From positions 682,001 to 746,000 of the forward strand of contig CAWGAF010000002.1 in NCBI GenBank assembly GCA_963820495.1: 64,000 nucleotides of DNA, in the 5' to 3' direction. The notes beneath the pieces are model-generated. The model ran no database searches. It was not told the DNA's origin and saw only the letters and a list, made by a program, of their open reading frames with translations. Positions 26,701 through 33,954 of this stretch are shown in pieces; position 1 is the stretch's first letter; every line of letters starts with the position of its first letter. The DNA comes from JBBIPA01 sp963820495 (GTDB lineage: Bacteria; Chloroflexota; Dehalococcoidia; GIF9; UBA5629). Position numbers and translations under genes: made by a program.

Positions 26701-26855
26701 TGCTCGCAGAAGCCATGGCAGCCAGTGAAGTCTACATTGACGTTCTTTAATTTCTGCTGGTCTACTTCTGCCCTTAGCGCTTCATAGACATTGTCAGAAC
26801 CGCTGGAAATACATCCAGTGCCTTGACAGACAAAAATAGTCTTCTGGTCTGGCAT
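23793..26855 (-). CDS. NuoF-like NADH-binding flavoprotein fused to GltD-like FAD/NAD(P) oxidoreductase
   Basis: 1020 residues, two enzymes in one chain. Residues 1-90: thioredoxin-like [2Fe-2S] domain (C10, C15, C46, C50). About 110-520: NuoF/HoxF core with GRGGAGFPTGRKW (NADH/FMN), ADEGDPGAFMD, SLBB domain and CGKCVPCRLGT for a [4Fe-4S] cluster. From about 545: GltD/NfnB-like module with a Cys-rich start (CQHTCPVG, CGRICHHPCEGKC), FAD motif VVGAGPTGLSCAYYLA and a second nucleotide motif VIGGGNVALDAARTA. It ends in CLRCDLEK. It starts 1 bp after nuoE. The combination allows NADH and a second pyridine nucleotide or ferredoxin to meet, as in flavin-based bifurcation; that is inference. Confidence 0.9.
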   Translation of the reverse strand: MPDQKTIFVCQGTGCISSGSDNVYEALRAEVDQQKLKNVNVDFTGCHGFCEQGPNVVVEPDGIFYTHVQAEDAAEIILSHLRDNKPVERLFYTDLVTGKAVPYYNEINFYKKQQRIVLHNCGHINPENIGHYISQGGYRALTKALLKMKPEEVIEEIKKSGLRGRGGAGFPTGRKWQFCRNSPGDTKYVICNADEGDPGAFMDRSILEADPHAVIEGLVIAGYAIGACDGYIYVREEYPLAVKRFRTALEQTSDKGFLGENILNSKFDFTIHVKEGAGAFVCGEETALMASIESKRGMPRPRPPFPAQSGLDGKPSNINNVKTLATVPIIIDKGADWFASFGTEKSPGTAVFALTGKISNSGLVEVPMGTPLSSIIFDIGGGIPRGKQFKAVQTGGPSGGCIPAQFIDTPVEYDSLAKLGSIMGSGGMVVLDENTCMVEVARYFLSFTQTESCGKCVPCRLGTRQMLEILTRITQGKGQDSDIDILLNIAKTVKECSLCGLGQTCPNPVLTTINYFRDEYEAHIKDKKCPAAVCDALMISPCQHTCPVGINIPKYVAHIASGEYLESINTIRDRNPFAAVCGRICHHPCEGKCRRGELDAPVAIRSLKRFAADWYADHFAELPPPEPFPRTKTQKVAVVGAGPTGLSCAYYLAQLGYGATVFEALPIGGGMLSVAIPEFRLPQKIIQQDIDYITGRGVEIRYDTPINVNLTVEDLKKDGFAAVFIAAGAQRSQRVGIPGELEDTEGFYYGLRFLRDIKVGKNVRMGHKVAVIGGGNVALDAARTALRMGADDVNIFYRRSREEMPVTEVEYDEAVAEGVRINFLISPSRIMSDKWKVTGLQCARMQLGEMDAGGRRRPVAIPGSDFFAEADTVIAAVGQAPDLSFLPPESALERTRWETLAVNANTLSTNVPGVFAGGDFVTGPGMVIHAIAAGRRSALAIDKYLRDDTSRVEMYDLKTEVILAPTTTPEEETWEQQSRIEVPTLPVEKRKQSFEEIELRLSEEIALQEAKRCLRCDLEK

Positions 26856-26856
26856 G

Positions 26857-27354
26857 CTATTTTTCGCTCTTTCTGCTGCTGAATAGTTGTGTTATCTTTT
26901 TAGGGTTTAAATGCCCGTAGGTTGTGCTGCCAATAACCATATTAGGTGCCAGAGCACAGACACCTATACAAGCTACTGTCTCCAGCGTATATTCATAATC
27001 AGGCGTGGTTTCTCCTTCATCGACGCCGAGTTGCTGTTTAACCAGTTTCAAAATTGTCTTGCCACCGCGTACATGGCAGGCTGTACCGCGGCATACTCTG
27101 ACCACCTTTTTCCCCTGCGGTTTCGTATATAATTGTGTATAGAAAGAAATTACCCCCTGTACCTGTGACGGGAATAAGCCCATGGCTCTAGCAAGCGGTT
27201 GAACAGCTTCAGGCGGGATATATCCCATTTCCCTCTGGATTCTCTGGAGAAGCGGAATCAATGCCCATTTTTCTCCTTGATTTTCGTTTATCAGTTCATT
27301 GATCCGTGCCAGGTTAGTGATAGACGTCTGCTTTGGTTCGGCCATGGCTTTCAA
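26857..27354 (-). CDS. nuoE: NuoE-like [2Fe-2S] subunit
   Basis: 165-residue thioredoxin-fold protein. CRGTACHVRGG and TVACIGVCALAPN supply the four Cys of the [2Fe-2S] cluster, as in NuoE/HoxE. Upstream helices (LIPLLQRIQREMGYIP, SQVQGVISFYTQLYT) are family-typical. The start (27354 or MAEP at 27345) lies inside the end of the fdhA-like gene, so they are translationally coupled. It passes electrons between the NuoF flavin and the fdhA-like subunit. Confidence 0.92.
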   Translation of the reverse strand: MKAMAEPKQTSITNLARINELINENQGEKWALIPLLQRIQREMGYIPPEAVQPLARAMGLFPSQVQGVISFYTQLYTKPQGKKVVRVCRGTACHVRGGKTILKLVKQQLGVDEGETTPDYEYTLETVACIGVCALAPNMVIGSTTYGHLNPKKITQLFSSRKSEK

Positions 27355-29992
27355 CCCCTTCTATTTTCACTGAGCATGTTTTTAGTGCTGGCGTTTTTGA
27401 CTGAGGGTCAAGGGCAAAGTCGAATAATGTCGTGACAGGATTATCAGGAAACGATATGGGCATAAAAATTGTTCCTTGGCTAACCATGTCGGTGATTCTA
27501 GCTATAGCAGTAACCTCACCGGCGGGTGATGATATTTTAACCCTATCACCATTTTCGACTCCGATGCTTTCAGCATCAGATTTGTCTATTTCTGCGAAAG
27601 CTTCGGGCAAAAATTTCTTGAGTCTTGTTGACCTAGAGCTTCTGGTGCCGCTGCCGAAATGATGTAGCGTACTTCCAGCTATCAACGTAAAAGGATAGCC
27701 GTCAGGTGGATTTGGTAGTGATATATGTTCGACGGGGAAGAAACGGAGGCATTTATCTGTAGCTTGTTTGTCTAGAAAGTGTCTATTGGTTAGCTGGCTG
27801 CTACCTGGTTTGAGCGAACCATGATTTGTATTCTGGTACTGGCGGACCAGTTCTTTAATTTCGTTCATTACATCATTTGCTGATGAGTATGGCATTGGGT
27901 AGCCCATAGTATTTGCCAGTTTAAGTACTATTTCCCAGTCTGGCAGGCTGTTACCTAACGGCTGCAGGGCTTTATTTAACTTTTGTACTCTACCTTCAAA
28001 GTTAGTGAACGTACCTTCCTTTTCAGCGAAAGAAGAGGCTGGTAACACTACTTTGGCTAATTTAGCTGTTTCAGTGAGGAAAATGTCCTGGACTACTAGG
28101 AACTCAAGTGATTCCAGAGCTTGTTTAACCATGCCTGGTTGCGGAAAGCTCAAGGCGGGATTCTCGCCGACAATATACATTCCTTTAATGTTTCCCTCGT
28201 TAGCCTGTTGAAGCATTTCTAAAGCTGTAAGTCCTTGGTTAGCAGGCAAGCGGCATCCCCAGCGACTTTCGAAGTTTTTCCTTGCGCTAACATCATCCAG
28301 TTTCTGGAAGCCAGGGAGAAAATTAGGCAGTACGCCCATATCACAGGCACCTTGTCCGTTGTTTTCTCTTTGTAGGGCATAGATGCCGCGGACGTTACCA
28401 GTCAGCATTGCTAGATTTGCTAGTGCTATGATACAGATGGTGCCATTGACTTGCTGAGTTATGCCGTTACCATAGACGATGGAAACTGGGTTTGCTTCGG
28501 CAAAAATTCGGGCAGCTTGTTGTATCTCTTTGGCTGGGACGCCAGTAATCTTCTCTACGTGCTTGGGCGTGTATTTTTTCAGACTGTGGGCAAATACTTC
28601 AAAGTCAATTGTTTTTTCTTTAATATAATCCTTGTTCAATAAACCTTCGTCGATTGTTATTTTGGCCAGGCCGTTTAATAGGACTATATCGGTGCCGACT
28701 CTAGGTTGTAACCAGATATGGGCAAACAGGGAAAGCTTAATTTGCTGTGGGTCTATCAGAATTAATTTGGTGCCTTTATATTTAGCAGCACGCTTTATGG
28801 CATATCCTACCAGGGGAGACGAAGAAGATGCGTTGGCTCCGATGACCAATATTACCTGGGACTTATCCAGATTATCCAGAGAACTAGTAGTATCCAGAAA
28901 TCCAAAGGTCTTACCTAAATTTGTATAACTGTCAGCGTTATATATGCGGCTGCCATTGTCAATGTTATTAGTGCCCAGTGAACATCGGGTAAACCTTTGA
29001 AGTAGATAATTCTCTTCGTTAGTGCACTTTGATGAGCCAAAGACGGCTAAGCTATCGGGGCCATAAGTATCTTTTATACGCTTAAACTCACTAACCACTA
29101 AGTTCAGGGCTTCTTCCCATGATATGGCTTTAAAATCATTATCTGCCTTAACCATGGGTGTGGTTAGCCTTTCAGGGCTGTGTACAAAATCGTAGCCATA
29201 GCTTCCTCTGACACAAAGTGTGCCGTGGTTGAGATTGTTATTTTCATCTGGAGTGCATCTTATTAATCGATTGTCCTTGATTTCCAGGGAAATGCCACAG
29301 CCACAGCCACAATAGGGGCAGATTGAGTGGACAATTTGGGTAACTGCCCCTCTGTATGTTTTTTCCTTTTCGGATAATGCTCCAGTGGGGCACATTGCTA
29401 CGCAGGTGCCGCAGAAAGTACATTCGGATTTTTCCAGGGGTAGGTCATGAAGTGTTGCGGGCTTAGAGGTGAATCCACGGTGTAGGTAGTCAATGGCACC
29501 TTCAACTACCAATTCCTGGTCGGCTCTAATGCATTTGGCACAGAGGATACATTTGCTTAAATCTCTCTGGATAAAGGGGTTGACTTCTTCTATGGTATCC
29601 AGTTGAGGAATCCTCTGGAATTCTATCAACCCAATGCCCATATCGGCAGCAATCTTACGCAGTTCACAGCAATTACCCTTATCACAAACCATACAGGTGT
29701 CAGGGTGACTGGAAAGCATGAGCTTGATTATGGTCTCTCTACGTTCTTTTACTCGTGGCGATTGAGTGCTAATTACCATCCCAGGTGCTATAGGTGTGAC
29801 ACATGATGCCATCAAAGCCCCTGATCGCTCATCCTCCACTGTGCAAATACGACAGGCTCCATAAGAAGCTAGGTTAGGGTCGTGACAGAGTGTAGGAATA
29901 GTTATTCCTGACTCTCTGGCGATATCGAGGATGGTCATTCCTGGTTGACCGCTCACCTCGCGCCCATTAAGCGTGATGGTGATCATCTCCAA
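27314..29992 (-). CDS. Formate dehydrogenase alpha / NuoG-like Fe-S molybdopterin subunit lacking the Sec/Cys ligand
   Basis: 892 residues: [2Fe-2S] domain (C36, C47, C50, C64), NuoG-like His/Cys cluster (H96, C100, C103, C109), two-cluster ferredoxin domain (148-201), MopB [4Fe-4S] motif (C225, C228, C232, C260) and a molybdopterin core to the dinucleotide-binding C-terminus. At the catalytic position, where formate dehydrogenases have Sec or Cys plus His, residues 350-352 read I-Y-N (NNIDNGSRIYNADS). In the ferredoxin domain the fourth Cys of the first motif is Asp158. So it is doubtful as a formate dehydrogenase and may be an electron conduit. Start TTG 29992 or ATG 29986. First gene of the metVF operon. 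Confidence 0.85.
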   Translation of the reverse strand: MEMITITLNGREVSGQPGMTILDIARESGITIPTLCHDPNLASYGACRICTVEDERSGALMASCVTPIAPGMVISTQSPRVKERRETIIKLMLSSHPDTCMVCDKGNCCELRKIAADMGIGLIEFQRIPQLDTIEEVNPFIQRDLSKCILCAKCIRADQELVVEGAIDYLHRGFTSKPATLHDLPLEKSECTFCGTCVAMCPTGALSEKEKTYRGAVTQIVHSICPYCGCGCGISLEIKDNRLIRCTPDENNNLNHGTLCVRGSYGYDFVHSPERLTTPMVKADNDFKAISWEEALNLVVSEFKRIKDTYGPDSLAVFGSSKCTNEENYLLQRFTRCSLGTNNIDNGSRIYNADSYTNLGKTFGFLDTTSSLDNLDKSQVILVIGANASSSSPLVGYAIKRAAKYKGTKLILIDPQQIKLSLFAHIWLQPRVGTDIVLLNGLAKITIDEGLLNKDYIKEKTIDFEVFAHSLKKYTPKHVEKITGVPAKEIQQAARIFAEANPVSIVYGNGITQQVNGTICIIALANLAMLTGNVRGIYALQRENNGQGACDMGVLPNFLPGFQKLDDVSARKNFESRWGCRLPANQGLTALEMLQQANEGNIKGMYIVGENPALSFPQPGMVKQALESLEFLVVQDIFLTETAKLAKVVLPASSFAEKEGTFTNFEGRVQKLNKALQPLGNSLPDWEIVLKLANTMGYPMPYSSANDVMNEIKELVRQYQNTNHGSLKPGSSQLTNRHFLDKQATDKCLRFFPVEHISLPNPPDGYPFTLIAGSTLHHFGSGTRSSRSTRLKKFLPEAFAEIDKSDAESIGVENGDRVKISSPAGEVTAIARITDMVSQGTIFMPISFPDNPVTTLFDFALDPQSKTPALKTCSVKIEGVESHGRTKADVYH

Positions 29993-30015
29993 TTTGGTGC
30001 TGCCTTTCTAAGCTA

Positions 30016-30031
30016 CGTGATCTATATCACG
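30016..30031. promoter_or_regulatory. CRP/FNR-family operator-like palindrome
   Basis: CGTGATCTATATCACG: perfect GTGA-N6-TCAC half-sites, the classical spacing of CRP-family binding sites. It lies 24-30 bp upstream of the fdhA-like start and about 250 bp upstream of the divergent cNMP-binding gene. Binding so close to the start would fit repression or an internal leader site. Confidence 0.5.
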
Positions 30032-30074
30032 CAACTGGTTCAGGTCTCTTACGGTTATGTAACTGTTTGTAAAA

Positions 30075-30152
30075 ATGTTAAACGATGTGTCTGGGGAGGA
30101 GAAGAGGTTTTTACCTTGGAAGACAGGGGGATATTACCCTATTTTTGTCTTG
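30075..30152 (+). repeat. 78-bp imperfect repeat, copy A
   Basis: Aligns without gaps to 33785-33862 with about 60 of 78 identical positions. The best-kept parts are GGAGAAGAGGT near the middle and GATATTACCCT near the end. The copies bracket the block of cNMP-binding, receiver and kinase genes (30283-33734). Confidence 0.65.
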
Positions 30153-30282
30153 GTGGAGCTTTAGTTTAGTATTTGTAGTGGTTTTCTTTACCTGATCAGT
30201 TATACTGGCCTATAATAAGTATCTGGGTTTGTAAATTAAACCAGCGCCATGCCATCAGTCTAACATAGGTAAGGAGTTTTTG

Positions 30283-30786
30283 ATGGATCTGGTACCATTG
30301 CTCAAGCGATGTGAGGTGTTCTTAGGGCTTGATGATAGCGATTTAAAAAAAATAGCTGCGCTACCTTCATGGCGAAGAAATACCTATAGTGAAGGCGAGT
30401 TCATATTTCAAGAGAATGTCGTCGCCAATGATTTTTATATTCTGGAGGAGGGTGAGGTACGGTTGGTTGTCGAAATATATAAAGAAGGGGTGAATGGAGT
30501 TACACGAGTACCGGTAGATGCCATTACTAAGGGAGATGTCTTCGGATGGTCATCTTTGGTAACTCCTCATTCTCTCACCCTGTCGGCAATCTGCGTTAAG
30601 CCCTCCTCTGTTTTAATAGTAGCTGGCGCCGAACTAAGCGTGCTGATGGACAAAAATCGTTCCTTAGGCTACGAAGTAATGAAGGGATTAGTACGTGTCA
30701 TAGGGGTGAGGTTAAGGGACCTGCGAGATAAATTTGCAGGTAAAGAAGGACAACCGTTAACTGGAAGTTACAGCCGTATCGAGTAG
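30283..30786 (+). CDS. Cyclic-nucleotide-binding-domain protein without DNA-binding domain
   Basis: 167 residues from ATG 30283 (AAGGAG 7 bp upstream). It is a complete cNMP-binding beta-roll (FIFQENVVANDFYILEEGEVRLVVE, ITKGDVFGWSSLV) plus the long C-helix (VMKGLVRVIGVRLRDLRDK), but it stops where CRP/FNR proteins begin their helix-turn-helix. The phosphate-binding cassette is not canonical for cAMP (FGWSSLV in place of FGELAL). Probably a stand-alone sensor acting through protein contacts, perhaps with the convergent receiver proteins. A TATAAT at 30211-30216 may be its -10. Confidence 0.75.
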   Translation: MDLVPLLKRCEVFLGLDDSDLKKIAALPSWRRNTYSEGEFIFQENVVANDFYILEEGEVRLVVEIYKEGVNGVTRVPVDAITKGDVFGWSSLVTPHSLTLSAICVKPSSVLIVAGAELSVLMDKNRSLGYEVMKGLVRVIGVRLRDLRDKFAGKEGQPLTGSYSRIE

Positions 30787-31176
30787 TTACTTTTTTAGCA
30801 GCTTTTCCACCTTGCTGAGCAATTCTTGTGGTGAAACTGGTTTATCAACATAGTCTTCGGTATCCAGCATGAGACCTTGGCTGCGGCTCAGTGAAGTCTC
30901 ACTTACCTTTTCTGAGAAACTAGTTAGCATGATGACCGGTATTTTCTTTAGTTCGGGGTCTTTCTTAAGCTCCTCAGCAGCCACAAACCCATCCTTTACT
31001 GGCATTATGATATCCAGGACGATTAAATCAGGTTTGTCTTTTCTAGCCTTTGCAATTCCTTCATTACCATCGGAAGCAGTGATTACTTCATAGGGTTTGC
31101 TTTCCAGTACTAGCTTGGTTGCCTCGACAAAGTCTGGGTCGTCGTCAATAAGTAGAATTTTGGCTTTATTTGTCAT
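30787..31176 (-). CDS. Single-domain response regulator
   Basis: 129 residues from ATG 31176 (GGAGGTAATAAAA upstream; the longer frame to 31215 lacks a site). Receiver domain with DDD at 11-13, phospho-acceptor Asp55 (IVLDIIMP), Thr in MLTSF and Lys in VDKPVSP. No output domain, so a CheY-like relay or sink. It ends 1 bp from the stop of the convergent cNMP-binding gene and follows the receiver gene at 31261. Confidence 0.88.
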   Translation of the reverse strand: MTNKAKILLIDDDPDFVEATKLVLESKPYEVITASDGNEGIAKARKDKPDLIVLDIIMPVKDGFVAAEELKKDPELKKIPVIMLTSFSEKVSETSLSRSQGLMLDTEDYVDKPVSPQELLSKVEKLLKK

Positions 31177-31260
31177 TTTTATTACCTCCGTTAATTTATT
31201 TCTGTAAGTTAACAAATATTAATTTTTTGATCTCTCACGTTGTACCCATTTATTATTTAT

Positions 31261-31656
31261 TTACTTATGTTCAATCAACTTTTCTACCGTATCTATTAAT
31301 ACCTCTGGTGATACAGGTTTTTCTATATAATAGTCAACGCTTAATTTTTGACCTGTTTCTAGTTCATAGCGCCTGCGGCTGGACTCTTCTCGTACCGATG
31401 TCAATATAAGAATAGGCATATCCTTATACTCTGCCCATTTGGCATCTTGGAGTTCTTTGTACACAGCGAATCCGTCCATTCTGGGCATAAGAAGGTCAAG
31501 GATCATAAGGTCGGGTTTTCCTTTTCTGAGTTTATCAATGCATTCTATGCCATCTCGAGCAGTAGTTACCTGGTATTCCTGAGATTCTAGGATTAAGGTT
31601 AGTACGTCCCTGATATCTGGATCATCATCTACTATCAGGACTTTTTTACTTGCCAT
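31261..31656 (-). CDS. Single-domain response regulator
   Basis: 131-residue receiver domain: DDD at 10-12, acceptor Asp54 (MILDLLMP), ILTSV, and Lys in YIEKPVSP. Closely similar in layout to the downstream receiver, suggesting duplication. It begins 9 bp after the histidine kinase stop, so the kinase is its likely partner. Confidence 0.88.
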   Translation of the reverse strand: MASKKVLIVDDDPDIRDVLTLILESQEYQVTTARDGIECIDKLRKGKPDLMILDLLMPRMDGFAVYKELQDAKWAEYKDMPILILTSVREESSRRRYELETGQKLSVDYYIEKPVSPEVLIDTVEKLIEHK

Positions 31657-31665
31657 AAATGTCTC

Positions 31666-32934
31666 CTATTTTATATGAGTATCTACCTGCTTATTACGTA
31701 GTGGTTTTATCGGAAGCGTGAAACTGAATCTGCTACCTTTGCTGGTTTCGGGAAGGGGGCTTTGAACCGATATCTTGCCTCCGTGAGCTTCGATAATCCT
31801 TTTAGAGATAGACAGTCCTAATCCAGTACCTCTGGCTTCGGTATTACTGCCACGGAAGAAGTCTTCAAATACTTTAGGCAATTCATCCGGAGGAATTCCA
31901 CAGCCTGTATCTATGACTTCTACTAAGATTTTGTCGTTTGCTCTATTAGCTCGAATGCTTACCTCACCTTCGGCAGTATAGTTAATGGCGTTAGTTACTA
32001 GATTGACTATTACTTGTTGTAACCTCTGGGGGGAGCCATTTATTTTAGGTAGACTGGGAGCTATATTCACTGAAAATTTTAAGCCTTTTTGTTTTGCTAG
32101 ACTGGAGCCTTCCTCAGCAAAGTTGTTAATGATTGGCTCTATTGACACCTCTTCCAATTCCTGTACTATTTGACCTATTTCAATGCGTGGGATATCTAAC
32201 AAGTCACTGATAAGCTTTAGCAGTTCATTGATCCTCAGCGAAGACCTCTCCATCATATGCATTTGTTTAATGTTAAGCTCGCCAACATAGCCATCAAGCA
32301 TCACCCTTAGAAAACTCTGAATGGCTGCCAGAGGAGCTTTTAAGTCATGAGCAGCCATGCTTACGAAGCGAAGAAATTTTCTTTTATCTTCTTCCAGGTT
32401 ACTCCGTTCGATTAGACACTGAGCTAAATCCCTGTCTATCGACTCGTGTAATTCTGCTCTCTCTAGAGCGATTGTCCCTAGGTTAGACATAGTGCTAAAA
32501 AACTCAGTCTCTTGGGCAGAAAAGGTTCGTGGCTCAGAAGTATAAATGCGTATAATACCGATAATTTTACCGCGCCGCATTAGAGGAAAAGATAGTATAG
32601 ATACTATCCCCTCTCTTCTCGCCTGCTCCCGATATTGAACTCGGGGATCAGTGGTGGCATCGAGGATTGCCATTGGTTTGCCGCTAAGAGCCTGTGTCAT
32701 GTTATCATCCACAATTACGGGGCCCTTTCTGACGTACCAATCGCTCAGACCGTGATTTATAGTATGTATTAGCTGCTTTTGGTCTGGAGAAAGCAACATT
32801 AGAGAACATCCTTTAGCTCTGGCTGTGTTACATAAAGTTTCCACAATAGTGTGTAAAACATCGTCTGATGATAGCCCAGAATTTAGCTTTTGAGCTATAT
32901 CGTAAAGTATCTTGTAACGTTGTCCTACTCTCAT
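31666..32934 (-). CDS. GAF-domain sensor histidine kinase
   Basis: 422 residues, no transmembrane segment. GAF domain at about 20-170 (LLSPDQKQLIHTINHG, LSFPLMRRGKIIGIIRIY), then HisKA with the phospho-accepting His in SMAAHDLKAPLAAIQSF, and HATPase with N-box NLVTNAINYT, G1 DTGCGIPPDELP, F-box and G2 GTGLGLSISK. A cytoplasmic kinase sensing a small molecule or redox state. In line with two downstream receivers and an upstream double receiver, 23 bp away. Confidence 0.92.
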   Translation of the reverse strand: MRVGQRYKILYDIAQKLNSGLSSDDVLHTIVETLCNTARAKGCSLMLLSPDQKQLIHTINHGLSDWYVRKGPVIVDDNMTQALSGKPMAILDATTDPRVQYREQARREGIVSILSFPLMRRGKIIGIIRIYTSEPRTFSAQETEFFSTMSNLGTIALERAELHESIDRDLAQCLIERSNLEEDKRKFLRFVSMAAHDLKAPLAAIQSFLRVMLDGYVGELNIKQMHMMERSSLRINELLKLISDLLDIPRIEIGQIVQELEEVSIEPIINNFAEEGSSLAKQKGLKFSVNIAPSLPKINGSPQRLQQVIVNLVTNAINYTAEGEVSIRANRANDKILVEVIDTGCGIPPDELPKVFEDFFRGSNTEARGTGLGLSISKRIIEAHGGKISVQSPLPETSKGSRFSFTLPIKPLRNKQVDTHIK

Positions 32935-32957
32935 TTGCCTAGTTGTTCCTGATAGAA

Positions 32958-33734
32958 TTATTTAAATTTTTCTCTGGCTGTAGTCCTGATATCTGTTATT
33001 AAGCGGGAACTAGCACTGCTTTTGGGAATAAAGCTAGAAGCACCTACTTGATAGCAGGCAAGAGCATTTTCCTCTGCGTCATATTGGCTTAGTATTATAA
33101 CCTTCGTTTTTTTGCATTCTTTGCATATCTCCTTAGTGGCTTCTAAACCATTCATACGGGGCATAACTATATCCATCAGCACTACATCTGGCGCGAGTTT
33201 CATTGCTTTGGTGACAGCCTCTTTGCCATCAACTGCTTCCCCTATTACCTCTATGTCCTTCTGAAGGCTCAGTAGAGTGCGAATGCCTTCTCTGGCCACA
33301 GCATGATCGTCTACAACAAGCACCTTAATCTTTTGAGTTGTCCTGTCAAGTAATTTATCAATGAAGGGTATTAATGCGGTGGGGTTGACTGGCTTGCAAA
33401 AATAATCTTCTGCTTCTAGTCTTAGCCCTTCATCCTTGGTCCACCCCTTAGTTAGTTGCTTTTCAGGCGTAGCATCTATCACAATAAGAGGCAAGCTTTT
33501 GAAATTTGGATTACGCTTAAGCCACTGGTGAAAAAGGAAGGCATCACCGCGTGGAGCTATATTGCCCAAGATAATCAAGTCAATTTTTTCATGACGCACA
33601 ATTTCCTGTGCCTGTGTCTTATTGTTGGCAGCAATAACCTGATATTTATTTTGTTCAATTGCTGTTTGCAATTCAGCTTTGAACTCAGGTTCATCATCGA
33701 TTATTAGAATTCTTTCCCTTGTCTCCATAGCCAC
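32958..33734 (-). CDS. Tandem receiver protein, first receiver degenerate
   Basis: 258 residues from GTG 33734 (ATG 33728 also possible). Receiver 1 (8-125) has the acidic patch IIDDEPE, but the phospho-acceptor Asp is replaced: LIILGNIAPRGD has Gly. Receiver 2 (135-255) is intact (VVDDHAVAREG, MDIVMPRMNG, ILSQYD, IPKSS) and resembles NarL/FixJ receivers, yet the LuxR helix-turn-helix is absent. So it is a pseudo-receiver plus active receiver with protein-level output. First gene of the kinase series. Confidence 0.85.
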   Translation of the reverse strand: MAMETRERILIIDDEPEFKAELQTAIEQNKYQVIAANNKTQAQEIVRHEKIDLIILGNIAPRGDAFLFHQWLKRNPNFKSLPLIVIDATPEKQLTKGWTKDEGLRLEAEDYFCKPVNPTALIPFIDKLLDRTTQKIKVLVVDDHAVAREGIRTLLSLQKDIEVIGEAVDGKEAVTKAMKLAPDVVLMDIVMPRMNGLEATKEICKECKKTKVIILSQYDAEENALACYQVGASSFIPKSSASSRLITDIRTTAREKFK

Positions 33735-33784
33735 ACTACCGCTGTTAGCTACTTTGTTGGATAGTTATCTTATCTGCTAATACA

Positions 33785-33862
33785 ATGGTAAACAATGTGT
33801 TAGTGAAGGAGAAGAGGTCTTTACCTCGAAACGACGGAGGATATTACCCTGATTTTACCTTG
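33785..33862 (+). repeat. 78-bp imperfect repeat, copy B
   Basis: Partner of 30075-30152, same orientation. It lies between the tandem receiver gene and the IS3-family element, 51 bp upstream of the former's start. Confidence 0.65.
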
Positions 33863-33954
33863 TTTGTTATGGGATTGAGGGGGCGAAGCCTGCTAAAGCG
33901 AAAGACCAGGGGTGTGAGTGTAGTCACTTGGTGCTGGTGTGACCCTACCCCATT

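Noticed and set aside
27314..29992. Annotation as a working formate dehydrogenase
   Set aside because: The Sec/Cys-His pair is replaced by Tyr-Asn, so the specific name would overstate the evidence.
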